26,561 nucleotides of DNA from Thermoplasmata archaeon (GTDB lineage Archaea; Thermoplasmatota; Thermoplasmata; Thermoplasmatales; Thermoplasmataceae). This document shows positions 14,405 to 21,999 of this stretch, piece by piece (position 1 is the first letter of the stretch; each line of letters starts with the position of its first letter). Below the pieces are notes generated by a model that saw only the letters and a program-made list of their open reading frames with translations, did not search any database and was not told the origin of the DNA. The stretch lies in contig JAJZNS010000078.1 of NCBI GenBank assembly GCA_021811635.1, positions 1 to 26,561 of the forward strand, given 5' to 3'. Position numbers and translations under genes: made by a program.

Positions 14405-15139
14405 TTATCTCCTGATTCCCACTGTAATGAAGCCGGTGTGCCCCACCATCCTGTTGTCCGGCCTTGTGTGACCCTTTCTAACCAGGATGTTCCGCTTGAT
14501 GAGTTCACAGGTTTCTAGGTGCAGGTACCCACCTTCCTCCATCACCGCCACCGTCTCCTCGACCTGGTTGAAGTTAGGACTGTAGGCGACTATGGTACCT
14601 CCGCGTTTAATGTATCCTGACAGGTTCCCCAGCGCATTCCATGGGTCAGGGATATCCAGGAATACGGCATCAAACTGACCCGACATATTCAACGCCCGTA
14701 CATCTCCTTCAACGAGGGTCCATTTTCTGCCCTGAAAAAATGGGGATACATTTTCCCTGGCATTCTTCAGGCTTTCTGGGTTGTTATCCACGCTTACCAG
14801 CTCTCCGCCGGAGAGAATCCAGAGGATTGCTGCGGAAAGTGAACCAGCGCCGACCCCGGATTCCAGCACCCGCGAATTCATTGTGATACCGGATCTGAAA
14901 ATCATGTATGCATAGTCGCTTGGATGAATTACCTGAGTGTTTCTCCTGAAAAGCTCTGGCATGTTGGCCGCATTCGGGATCAGCACGTCGAATCTCTCTC
15001 CATCAACTGTGATCTGATCACCAGGCGTGTATACCTTGTTGCCAGCCAGGCTGACCAACCTGTCCTGAAACTTTACCACGGATTTCGACGTATCGTAAAG
15101 TGCGGCCCGTTTTGCAGATTTTATCAGGTAAAACGTCAT
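14405..15139 (-). CDS. trmI: tRNA (adenine-N1) methyltransferase TrmI
   Basis: A 244-aa SAM-dependent enzyme that makes m1A at position 57/58 in the T-loop of tRNA. An N-terminal small beta domain (1-65) precedes the QVIHPSDYAYMIFRSGI lead-in (69-85), the SAM-binding VLESGVGAGSL (91-101), the acidic VSVDNNPE and the catalytic LDIPDPW (161-167). Length is typical of archaeal TrmI. Start ATG 15139 is 6 nt after the rhodanese stop, in the thiI-rhodanese-trmI group. Two overlapping inverted repeats at 14365-14396 follow its stop codon. Confidence 0.93.
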   Translation of the reverse strand: MTFYLIKSAKRAALYDTSKSVVKFQDRLVSLAGNKVYTPGDQITVDGERFDVLIPNAANMPELFRRNTQVIHPSDYAYMIFRSGITMNSRVLESGVGAGSLSAAILWILSGGELVSVDNNPESLKNARENVSPFFQGRKWTLVEGDVRALNMSGQFDAVFLDIPDPWNALGNLSGYIKRGGTIVAYSPNFNQVEETVAVMEEGGYLHLETCELIKRNILVRKGHTRPDNRMVGHTGFITVGIRR

Positions 15140-15145
15140 TTCTGT

Positions 15146-15517
15146 CTATCCCTGTTCAGAATATTCCACGTCCAGTCCTGAAAGATGCCACTTTATCATA
15201 CCTCCAACCAGGTTGCACACGTTTTTCAGACCCACATCATTGAGGTATGCGCAGGCATAAAAGCTTCTTTCACCGCTGTGGCAGACTAAGGCCAGGTTTC
15301 CGGTTGCAGACATCTCCCTGAGTTCCTCAAGCCTTTCAGGAATTTCCTGCATTGGGATACTGATTGATCCCTTTATGTGCCCGAGTTCCCCCGTGAATTC
15401 GAATGGTTCACGGACGTCTATAATGAAGAATTCCTCACCATCATCGAGTTTTGATGCAAGCTCGTACGGGGTAAGCTCTTCAACTTTTTTCTGTAATTCC
15501 ATCCGCGGTACCGCCAT
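15146..15517 (-). CDS. Single-domain rhodanese (sulfurtransferase)
   Basis: A 123-aa rhodanese domain, a cytosolic persulfide carrier. It starts with the typical ELTPYELASKLDDGEEFFIIDVREPFEF (family lead-in), continues with HIKGSISIPM, and has the active-site loop CHSGERS with Cys79. The C-terminal GGMIKW motif is standard. It lies 30 nt after thiI, which carries its own rhodanese domain, so it may feed sulfur to tRNA thiolation or another sulfur pathway. M6 is an alternative start. Confidence 0.92.
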   Translation of the reverse strand: MAVPRMELQKKVEELTPYELASKLDDGEEFFIIDVREPFEFTGELGHIKGSISIPMQEIPERLEELREMSATGNLALVCHSGERSFYACAYLNDVGLKNVCNLVGGMIKWHLSGLDVEYSEQG

Positions 15518-15547
15518 GGCGATTTAGGATTGCTATTAAACCATTTT

Positions 15548-16996
15548 TCAATCTTTGATGTTTTTATCAGCAAATGCCCTGACATGATCAGCGTCGGAAA
15601 ACATTGCGTTGAATCCTTTTTTCCTGAGCAGGCTGGCTCCACGTGCACTGATCAGGCCTTTACTGCAATACAGGATCAATCCCTGGCCACGTTCCAGTTT
15701 TGAAACGTAATTTTCCAGTTCTCCAAGCTTCAGGTTTATCGATCCTGGATAGTGCCATTCCCTGTATTTCTCATCAGTTCTCATGTCGATTACAGTGACA
15801 TTCCCGGATTTCAGCTGTTTCGCAAGGTCTTCAATACCCGCGCCTGGAAAAGACTCTGACCTTTCAGCATTGTCCGTATTGAAAGTTCGCGCAGAGGAGA
15901 CCATGGACTCCACAAGATCAGAAGATACGACATCTGATTCCAGCTCCTCCCTTGATATTCTGGTTATTGGCCTGTCTGCAAAGAATGAACAGAATTCTCC
16001 CAGATTACGGGCAGGAAGCAGGCCCCTATTCCTTGCCTCTGCAACAATGTCATCCTTGTCCATACCTATGAGCGGCCTGTAAATCGGGATTCTCACAGAT
16101 GTAGATAGGGCGAACAGGTTCTCGGTAGTCTGTGAAGAGACCTGTCCGATAGACTCTCCCGTAATGAGGCCCATGGAACCGAGGCGCATGGCAAGCTGTT
16201 CACCAATCCTGTAAAGAGCCTTCTTGAATGTGACGTTTGAATATTTCCACTCCCCATCGGGGCCAGCCATCTCTATCAACGGTGTGCCATCCACTACATA
16301 GAGCCTTGATGCGTAACCATGACCCCATACTGAAACAAGCCTCTTGTATTGATCCACCGTTATATCCGTATCAAATGGATCTGCAAGTGAGACAAAGAGG
16401 AAATCCACCATAACTCCTCTTTTCATCAGGTACCACGCAGCAAGGGGAGAGTCTATGCCTCCGGAAATCAGGGAAAGCATCCTTCCCTGGCTGCCTACAG
16501 GCAACCCGCCCGGGCCATGCAGGATATCCGTGTAAAAATATGCCCTGGAATTCCTTATCTCAATGTTAACCACAGCATCAGGGCTTGAAAGATCGACCCC
16601 GGCAGAAATTGGGTTGAGCATGTTCCCCAGCTGAATTTCGACATCCCTGGATCTGAAACTGTGGGTACCAAGTCTTCTCACCCGGATCGCAAACCGCTTC
16701 CCCCTGACAAAGTCGCTGAAGTATGTCAATGACTTCTGCAGAAGGTCTTCCAGTGAATCAAAGGGTACTTCTTCAACCCAGGATATTGATTTTACTCCGA
16801 ATGTGGTAAGGATCGCAGATTCGGCTGCCTCACTTCGCTCGCATTCGACGAAGAACCTTCCATTTATCCTGACTGCCTCAGCCGGTACTGTTGCTGCTTT
16901 CAACGAACGGGAAAGATTACGGACAAGGAGTTTCTCCATCGAGGCACGCGCCCAGTGACCTTTAAGGCCGATTTCGGAGTACCGAATCAGATACAC
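15548..16996 (-). CDS. thiI: ThiI tRNA 4-thiouridine synthase with rhodanese domain
   Basis: A 482-aa enzyme that adenylates and thiolates U8 of tRNA. The order is an N-terminal ferredoxin-like/THUMP region (1-165), the PP-loop SGGIDSP (178-184) with the ATPase core (GESIGQVSSQT, 280-290), and a C-terminal rhodanese (about 390-482). Cys336 in EFCSFF and Cys444 in LYCSKGL match the two functional Cys of E. coli ThiI, so a bacterial-type sulfur relay is likely; many archaeal ThiI proteins lack the rhodanese. The start GTG 16996 lies 25 nt after a GATAAATT TATA box, predicting a leaderless mRNA. It heads an operon with a second rhodanese and trmI. Confidence 0.95.
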   Translation of the reverse strand: MYLIRYSEIGLKGHWARASMEKLLVRNLSRSLKAATVPAEAVRINGRFFVECERSEAAESAILTTFGVKSISWVEEVPFDSLEDLLQKSLTYFSDFVRGKRFAIRVRRLGTHSFRSRDVEIQLGNMLNPISAGVDLSSPDAVVNIEIRNSRAYFYTDILHGPGGLPVGSQGRMLSLISGGIDSPLAAWYLMKRGVMVDFLFVSLADPFDTDITVDQYKRLVSVWGHGYASRLYVVDGTPLIEMAGPDGEWKYSNVTFKKALYRIGEQLAMRLGSMGLITGESIGQVSSQTTENLFALSTSVRIPIYRPLIGMDKDDIVAEARNRGLLPARNLGEFCSFFADRPITRISREELESDVVSSDLVESMVSSARTFNTDNAERSESFPGAGIEDLAKQLKSGNVTVIDMRTDEKYREWHYPGSINLKLGELENYVSKLERGQGLILYCSKGLISARGASLLRKKGFNAMFSDADHVRAFADKNIKD

Positions 16997-17017
16997 GAGC
17001 TAGTATGCAGTTCACGT

Positions 17018-17025
17018 AATTTATC
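17018..17025 (-). promoter_or_regulatory. TATA box of thiI
   Basis: GATAAATT on the minus strand, centred 25 nt before the GTG at 16996. Its spacing supports GTG as a leaderless start codon. Confidence 0.55.
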
Positions 17026-17115
17026 TTCTCTGCTTACAATTCTCGGCAATAGCTATGGTTAGTTCAACCTGATGTTCAAATTCGCTGGTGAAGATGGGAA
17101 AGAATTATTAGCAGT

Positions 17116-17295
17116 ATGCAATCCGGGCTTGATTTTATGCAGGAACTCATCTGTAATATTGAATTTGACCGGGACGGGGAATCTTTCATAGCCAAACTCA
17201 GGACCGAGATAGGAGGGCTGAGAGAATTCACGGATTCCACGTTTGACAGCGTCCTTAACCAGGTCATGCTCGAGCTTGAGGAGGAATTTCTCTAA
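17116..17295 (+). CDS. Small acidic protein, unknown function
   Basis: A 59-aa ORF with protein-like composition: a beta-type lead (CNIEFDRDGESFIAKL) then two acidic amphipathic helices ending VLNQVMLELEEEF. I do not recognise a named family, but short archaeal proteins of this layout are common. The start is uncertain: ATG 17116 has no ribosome site, while ATG 17137 (52 aa) lies about 30 nt after an AT-rich AATTATTA and could be leaderless. An 84-codon ORF on the other strand (17059-17313) looks like its shadow. It precedes the surface protein gene. Confidence 0.55.
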   Translation: MQSGLDFMQELICNIEFDRDGESFIAKLRTEIGGLREFTDSTFDSVLNQVMLELEEEFL

Positions 17296-17320
17296 TTTCC
17301 CGGCTTGTACCACAAATAGT

Positions 17321-17328
17321 TAATTATA
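17321..17328 (+). promoter_or_regulatory. TATA box of the surface protein gene
   Basis: TAATTATA is centred 25-26 nt before ATG 17350, fitting a leaderless start and favouring this ATG over the TTG one codon upstream. Confidence 0.55.
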
Positions 17329-17349
17329 GCCAGCCATGCTTGAACATTG

Positions 17350-18429
17350 ATGCCTAAGGCACTCCCTATAATTGCCATAATTATTCTGACCATACCGTCT
17401 GTAAGCGGAGCTTATGGGATCCAGCATCAATCGGGAACCCAGTATTCTGGAAATTCAGTAATACTTCAGCTTCAAAATTCTCCCGGATTGTCAATTAACG
17501 TTACAAAAAACACATTAGTTTCCCTGAAATTGTTCGGGCTTGGATTTGTAGGCCCGGGCGGGACAGTTTACGGATCCGCGTTTGCAGATTCGAACTGGGC
17601 TGTTTCGCGCGTATCGCAGAATCAGGTTGAATACCGTACACAGCTGGATCTGAGGGTGGTGAACGAAATGGAGCTTTCCAATATCTCCCAGTACCTCCCG
17701 GTAAACCTCTCCAACATTACCTCACTGGAAGGCTCAATTCCTGGGCTCAAGGCCATACTGAACATGCAGGGGCTACCGTTAAACCTCTCACTGGCTAAGT
17801 CAATCCCCGTAAACGTTTATGTAAACCTCACCAGATCAGGCATCTCCGGTAACTACAACGTGTCAGTGTACCAGAACAATATGTCGCAATTTTACCAGGG
17901 GCAGAACTACTCACTGTTGGAACTCAATTACTCTTACAATTTTCCCTCTCAGGCACCGCCTGGTTTCCTATTCCTTATCCAGTATGCCCACGGCCTTTCC
18001 AATTTCAGTTATGCCGACTACAACCGGGTTGCAGTGAGGTACCAGCCTGATCACATTATGCATAGCGGCATAGAACTCTATTTTGGAATGCGAGCCAGAG
18101 CCACAGCCTTCTTCTGGTGGAACGAAACTTATTCTTCTGACAGCAGATTGCAGAATCTTTACAACTTTACGGACAACCTGGGATTCGGCAGGCAGTCGGT
18201 GATATTCTTCTATAACATGACATCCACTACGCATGCACTGAGCGAGGATCCATACTTCATGATCCCCGCTGTCGACATTGGGCCAAATCAGATTTCAGTC
18301 CCGCCGCCAGTGGGCCAGGCAGTGAATTTTCTCCTCCAGCACCTGTTCTTGCTTTTGGCCGGAACTGGGTTTGCAGGCCTGATGCTGCTTGCCGGCTACG
18401 GAGTTTACAGGAGGAGGCGCATAGTCTAG
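17350..18429 (+). CDS. Secreted, membrane-anchored surface protein, sequon-rich
   Basis: A 359-aa protein with a cleavable-looking signal peptide (residues 1-20, PIIAIIILTIPSVSG core) and a single C-terminal membrane helix (about 330-350) followed by a stop-transfer YRRRRIV tail. The extracellular part carries about 14 N-x-S/T sequons (NVT, NIS, NLS, NIT, NLT, NVS, NMS, NYS, NFS, NET, NFT, NMT), strongly suggesting heavy N-glycosylation, as in Thermoplasmatales surface glycoproteins. There are no Cys and no recognised enzyme motif. Its last 4 nt overlap the end of the convergent wHTH gene. The function is unknown. Confidence 0.82.
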   Translation: MPKALPIIAIIILTIPSVSGAYGIQHQSGTQYSGNSVILQLQNSPGLSINVTKNTLVSLKLFGLGFVGPGGTVYGSAFADSNWAVSRVSQNQVEYRTQLDLRVVNEMELSNISQYLPVNLSNITSLEGSIPGLKAILNMQGLPLNLSLAKSIPVNVYVNLTRSGISGNYNVSVYQNNMSQFYQGQNYSLLELNYSYNFPSQAPPGFLFLIQYAHGLSNFSYADYNRVAVRYQPDHIMHSGIELYFGMRARATAFFWWNETYSSDSRLQNLYNFTDNLGFGRQSVIFFYNMTSTTHALSEDPYFMIPAVDIGPNQISVPPPVGQAVNFLLQHLFLLLAGTGFAGLMLLAGYGVYRRRRIV

Positions 18430-18920
18430 CCTTTGTCAAACAGATTGATGAGAGAAGACGCAAGGCTGTCCAGGAACTTTTCCCTGTTTCTGATTAGAAA
18501 ATTCCTGACGGTGTCATAATCGACCAGTTCAACGATCGTGCGGTTCCCGTTGACAGTGAAGCTTACGATGGAATCTTCAGCCATAGTTTCCAGGGCGTCT
18601 TTCTTCCTGTCGCCAGGTTTCCATGAAAGAGTCAAATTGCCCTTGTTACGCAGGAGTTCCATGAGCAAATCCCTCGAAAACTTGCTTCTGAGGTGATATG
18701 AAAGATTTCGTTCGAGGGCGTTGCCTGAAATATTGGAAAAATAGCGGAGTAGCCTGCCATCCCTCCTGGATACTATGGTTCTGTCCTTTTCCATCTGATA
18801 TAAGTGGTATTCGAGTTGTCCAACTGCAAGACCCGTCCGCCTCTGCAATTCCCTGAAGTGAAGCCCAGGATTGCTCTCTATAACGGCAAGAAGCACTTCT
18901 CTCGAACTACCCTTCTCCAT
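18426..18920 (-). CDS. Winged-helix regulator (two-domain, archaeal)
   Basis: A 164-aa protein whose N-terminal wHTH (about 5-65) is clear: SREVLLAVIESNPGLHFREL, recognition helix LAVGQLEYHLYQMEKD, and wing RRDGRLLRYF. The C-terminal half (about 70-164) resembles a second, degenerate winged helix. It is most like archaeal ArsR/MarR-type regulators. It starts 3 nt after the stop of the four-helix membrane protein, so the pair is an operon; such pairs sometimes work as membrane sensor and regulator, which is inference. It is convergent with the surface protein gene. Confidence 0.8.
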   Translation of the reverse strand: MEKGSSREVLLAVIESNPGLHFRELQRRTGLAVGQLEYHLYQMEKDRTIVSRRDGRLLRYFSNISGNALERNLSYHLRSKFSRDLLMELLRNKGNLTLSWKPGDRKKDALETMAEDSIVSFTVNGNRTIVELVDYDTVRNFLIRNREKFLDSLASSLINLFDKG

Positions 18921-18923
18921 CTA

Positions 18924-19208
18924 TCAGTTCAGCCCGGATAAAAGGTAAAGATACATGATCAGGATGGAGAGAAAAAGAAACATGAGAATGGAATCGTAGT
19001 ATGGAAATGAAACCACTCCAAGGAGATTGAGAGAGATAAGTACCGATGCCAAAAAAGCCAACGCAAATACAATCAGCAGAGGCCTAAGTATCTTCAATCC
19101 GGACTTAGAATACGCCCTGCTGGCGATGACGATCAGGAGAAACGACAGGGCCAGTGTCACCCCGGCTAACAGATAGTCCACTTCGGCTATGTACAACGCT
19201 AAACGCAC
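18924..19208 (-). CDS. Four-helix membrane protein, unknown function
   Basis: From GTG 19208 a 94-aa protein with an N-terminal stretch (LYIAEVDYLL) and three to four hydrophobic segments (about 12-30, 41-59, 63-70 and 74-90), basic residues in the loop SRAYSKSGLKILR. No family recognised. The start is uncertain: GTG 19208 fits a TATA-like GTTTATAC about 25 nt upstream; TTG 19196 or GTG 19181 fit a nearer GATAAATATC; an upstream ATG at 19283 would lie across these promoter elements. It is co-oriented with and 3 nt from the wHTH regulator. Confidence 0.65.
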   Translation of the reverse strand: MRLALYIAEVDYLLAGVTLALSFLLIVIASRAYSKSGLKILRPLLIVFALAFLASVLISLNLLGVVSFPYYDSILMFLFLSILIMYLYLLSGLN

Positions 19209-19323
19209 CCGATATTTATCATGAGACCCTGTATAAACGTTTAGGTATGGGCGGGGCAGTGTGATGCTTTGTGCAGCCGCCAAATATAATATAGAGATAG
19301 GGAAATCCCCATGCAGCTATATT

Positions 19324-19809
19324 ATGTGCGAAATGTGCAAGATCGAAGGAATCCTGTTCGGATCAAGCACCCCGCTTACCTTGAGAGAAATAGCCTCCTT
19401 GCTTCACATGGACACTGGCCAATGCTCCAGTGTGCTGAGATCCCTGATGAAGGTCTACAAAAACAGGGAATCAGCACTTGAAATCAGAAAGGCAGGCAAC
19501 AGATATCGGATCGAGCTGAAACCGGAATATGTTCAGTACGTGTACCCTGTGGCGGAAAAGGAATTCTCACAGACGGAACTTAAGGCCCTTGGCATGATTT
19601 TCACGTCAGGCGGGCTTACAAGGACCGAGATGAGGGAGAATTTCGGCGACCGCTATCCCAGGATAATAAACAAGCTGAAGGAAAAGAAACTCATCATTGC
19701 CAGGAAAGTTGGCAGGGCAGAAGTTTTCAGGATCAGTAGCAATTTCTTCCGGTATTTTGGCGTCAGGCCTGACGAAATACCAAGGAACCCGGAGGAGCGG
19801 AAGCAATGA
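19324..19809 (+). CDS. scpB: ScpB, condensin accessory protein
   Basis: A 161-aa protein with two winged-helix domains (about 5-75 and 80-140), the ScpB fold that dimerises and binds ScpA in the SMC-kleisin complex that compacts and segregates chromosomes. Recognisable stretches are CKIEGILFGSSTPLTLREIA, VYKNRESALEIRKAGNRYRI and the second-domain FSQTELKALGMI with KLKEKKLI. The start ATG 19324 is about 38 nt after CAAATATAAT, leaving a short leader without a ribosome site; ATG 19333 is an alternative. It overlaps purD by 4 nt (ATGA). No scpA or smc lies in the window. Confidence 0.88.
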   Translation: MCEMCKIEGILFGSSTPLTLREIASLLHMDTGQCSSVLRSLMKVYKNRESALEIRKAGNRYRIELKPEYVQYVYPVAEKEFSQTELKALGMIFTSGGLTRTEMRENFGDRYPRIINKLKEKKLIIARKVGRAEVFRISSNFFRYFGVRPDEIPRNPEERKQ

Positions 19810-21110
19810 TAAAGGTTATGCTCGTTGGTGGGGGAGCACGCGAGGACGCGATATGCCGAAAATTGGTTGAGGACGGTGCGGTTATACACGCTGGGCTGTC
19901 CAACCTTAATCCATCCATAGTTTCTATGGCAGAAAACGTCTTCGTGGTGAAGGAGACTGATTCGGACGCGCTTTTCAGGTATGCGGTAAGGAACCAGGTG
20001 GATATAGTTTTCGTAAGTCCGGACAGCGCACTTGAAACAGACCTTGTGGACAGACTTCTGGAGAGAGGGATAAGGGTTGCATCTCCGAGCAGGAGAGCGG
20101 CCAGAATTGAGACATCCAAGGCCTTCATGCGGGAACTTGTTGGCAGGCATGGGATACCAGGGCAGATCAGTAATCGCGTGTTTGAAAGCCATGAAGGGCT
20201 GGAAAAGTACTTTCATGATCTTGAGGGCGAGTACGTCATAAAGCCCATTGGACTTACCGGAGGCAAGGGAGTCAAGGTAAAGGGAGATCACTTTGCCTCT
20301 GACGAGGAAGGGCTGAAAATAGCAGATTTCCTCATTAAAAAGGATGGCCAGGTTCTCGTCGAGAAGAAGGTATACGGCCAGGAGTTTTCGCTCCAAGCAT
20401 TCTGCGATGGATCCAGCCTGATTTTCATGCCTGTCGCCCAGGATTACAAGAGGGCACTCGAAGGTGATCTCGGCCCCAACACCGGAGGCATGGGGTCCAT
20501 TACATCGGCGGATCATGGTCTCCCCTTTCTCAGCAATGAGTCAGTAGAAACGGCAAAGGAGATCATGAGGCAGGTGGCGAGTTCTCTCCGCAAAGATGGA
20601 TCGGACTTCCACGGGGTGCTTTACGGCCAGTTCATGTTCACAGGACCAGAGACCTTGATAATCGAAATCAATGCCCGTTTTGCGGACCCGGAGGGAATAA
20701 ATGCAATTTTCCTGATGCAGGGGTCCCTCTTGGAGACTCTCTTTGGTATAGCTGACGGTTCCATTAGAAACAGGATTTCCTTTGAAGCGAAATCGACAGT
20801 CCTGAAATACGTGGTGCCTCCAGGTTACGGATCCGCCCCGAAGGTCGTAGATCTTACTGTACAGGTTGATAAATTCCGCCCCAACCCATGCCTGTATTAT
20901 GCTTCAGTGAGTGGGAGCATGACGAAAGTGAAGACTACAAGCTCCAGGGCCCTGGCAGTGATCGCAAGCGCCGACAAGATCTGGGAAGCCTCAAGGAAAG
21001 TTGAAAATTCTCTTGAATGGATATCCGGGGATTACTATCACAGGAGGGATATAGGGACGAGAGAATCCATCGCGGCAAAAATGAAAAGCACCGGCCTCAG
21101 GGCATCCTGA
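19806..21110 (+). CDS. purD: Phosphoribosylamine-glycine ligase (GAR synthetase)
   Basis: A 434-aa ATP-grasp enzyme joining glycine to phosphoribosylamine in purine synthesis. The N-terminal substrate-domain GGGAREDAI (8-16), the ATP-grasp lysine stretch YVIKPIGLTGGKGVKV (143-158), the signature GPNTGGMGS (223-231) and the Mg-binding EINARFADPE (287-296) are all present. Length is typical. Coupled start with scpB (ATGA), an unusual pairing of chromosome and purine genes. It overlaps the convergent EF-Tu-like gene by 14 nt. Confidence 0.96.
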   Translation: MIKVMLVGGGAREDAICRKLVEDGAVIHAGLSNLNPSIVSMAENVFVVKETDSDALFRYAVRNQVDIVFVSPDSALETDLVDRLLERGIRVASPSRRAARIETSKAFMRELVGRHGIPGQISNRVFESHEGLEKYFHDLEGEYVIKPIGLTGGKGVKVKGDHFASDEEGLKIADFLIKKDGQVLVEKKVYGQEFSLQAFCDGSSLIFMPVAQDYKRALEGDLGPNTGGMGSITSADHGLPFLSNESVETAKEIMRQVASSLRKDGSDFHGVLYGQFMFTGPETLIIEINARFADPEGINAIFLMQGSLLETLFGIADGSIRNRISFEAKSTVLKYVVPPGYGSAPKVVDLTVQVDKFRPNPCLYYASVSGSMTKVKTTSSRALAVIASADKIWEASRKVENSLEWISGDYYHRRDIGTRESIAAKMKSTGLRAS

Positions 21111-21999
21111 ATGATCCAAGGATTCTCGGAGTTGCCGTATTTGAGCAGATAACTCCCTCGTTGCCAAGCATATAGATCGGTGAATCCAGGTCCAATCTGT
21201 TTCCGGACATGGTGCCTCTCTGATATCTCATGGTGGATGCCAGGAATATCTCCCCACTTTCAGGCATCCGGTTTCTGACTGCAGGGTGGGGAGAAATAGT
21301 GCCAGTCAGCGATTTCTCTGTTTCCAGTTCTTCACTGCTAAGTATCATACCCCGCTCAAGTTCCTCGGTATCTATGTTCTTCAGCGCCAGGCCAACCCGG
21401 GTGCCTGTGTCGGCCTCAGGTACGTCTTCATCCTGCACCTGTATCGACTTAACCTGGACTTCCTTTTTCAGATAACTTGCGTGAAGCTCCTGATGCTTCT
21501 CCACCTTTCCGGACAGCACGAAGCCAAGAGCTACGGTGCCCACACTCCTGACGGTGAAAAAATGATCAATCAGGACAGTTACTCCTTTCCCACGGGTTCT
21601 GTGCTGGAATCTCTCCGCCTTTGCGATCACGTCCCCTCCTCCGCCTTCGGCAAAACTATAGTTCTTCAAGTTTGTGCCTGAAATAATCTGCCTGAGTTTT
21701 TCACGGTTTTCCTCATTGGAATATATGATCCCGTTGGTGATGCCGAACAGGTCAAGAGCCATTATTACCTCTCCCAGGCTGCGATCAATTGACTCTACCT
21801 GAAGCACTGCAGCGTCCACAGGAGCTATAGAATCTGTAAGCGAAGAGAGTTTTTCCGGGAACATGGAGGGGTGAAGGATAGTGAAAATGCAATCATCCGT
21901 CTTTCTACCATACAGGGTGATGTCGCTCTGAGTGCCCTTTTTTCCGATCTCTCTGACAAAGTCTCCGCTGCCGTAATAAAACAGATTTACGCTTCTCAA
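21097..21999 (-). CDS. EF-Tu/SelB-like pseudo-GTPase
   Basis: A 300-aa archaeal paralogue of translational GTPases. Residues 1-130 follow the EF-Tu G-domain layout (KKGTQSDITLYGRK, then VDAAVLQVESIDRSLGEVI, then FGITNGIIYSN) but every nucleotide motif is lost: there is no GHVDHGKT P-loop, DxPGH reads LHPSM and NKxD reads SNEEN. Residues 135-225 form a clear EF-Tu domain II (FFTVRSVGTVALGFVLSGKV), followed by a domain III-like barrel. Homologues exist in many archaea that lack selenocysteine; the function is not established to my knowledge. ATG 21999 overlaps the hemH stop (ATGA), so it is the last gene of the asnS-hem operon. Confidence 0.82.
   Translation of the reverse strand: MRSVNLFYYGSGDFVREIGKKGTQSDITLYGRKTDDCIFTILHPSMFPEKLSSLTDSIAPVDAAVLQVESIDRSLGEVIMALDLFGITNGIIYSNEENREKLRQIISGTNLKNYSFAEGGGGDVIAKAERFQHRTRGKGVTVLIDHFFTVRSVGTVALGFVLSGKVEKHQELHASYLKKEVQVKSIQVQDEDVPEADTGTRVGLALKNIDTEELERGMILSSEELETEKSLTGTISPHPAVRNRMPESGEIFLASTMRYQRGTMSGNRLDLDSPIYMLGNEGVICSNTATPRILGSFRMP

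Noticed and set aside
17059..17313. 84-codon minus-strand frame before the surface protein
   Set aside because: Less protein-like than the opposite 59-codon frame, no promoter, and overlaps it completely.
19653..20516. 287-codon open frame on the minus strand across scpB/purD
   Set aside because: Antisense to clear PurD ATP-grasp motifs, crosses two genes, and has a Cys/His/Pro-rich, non-protein-like composition.
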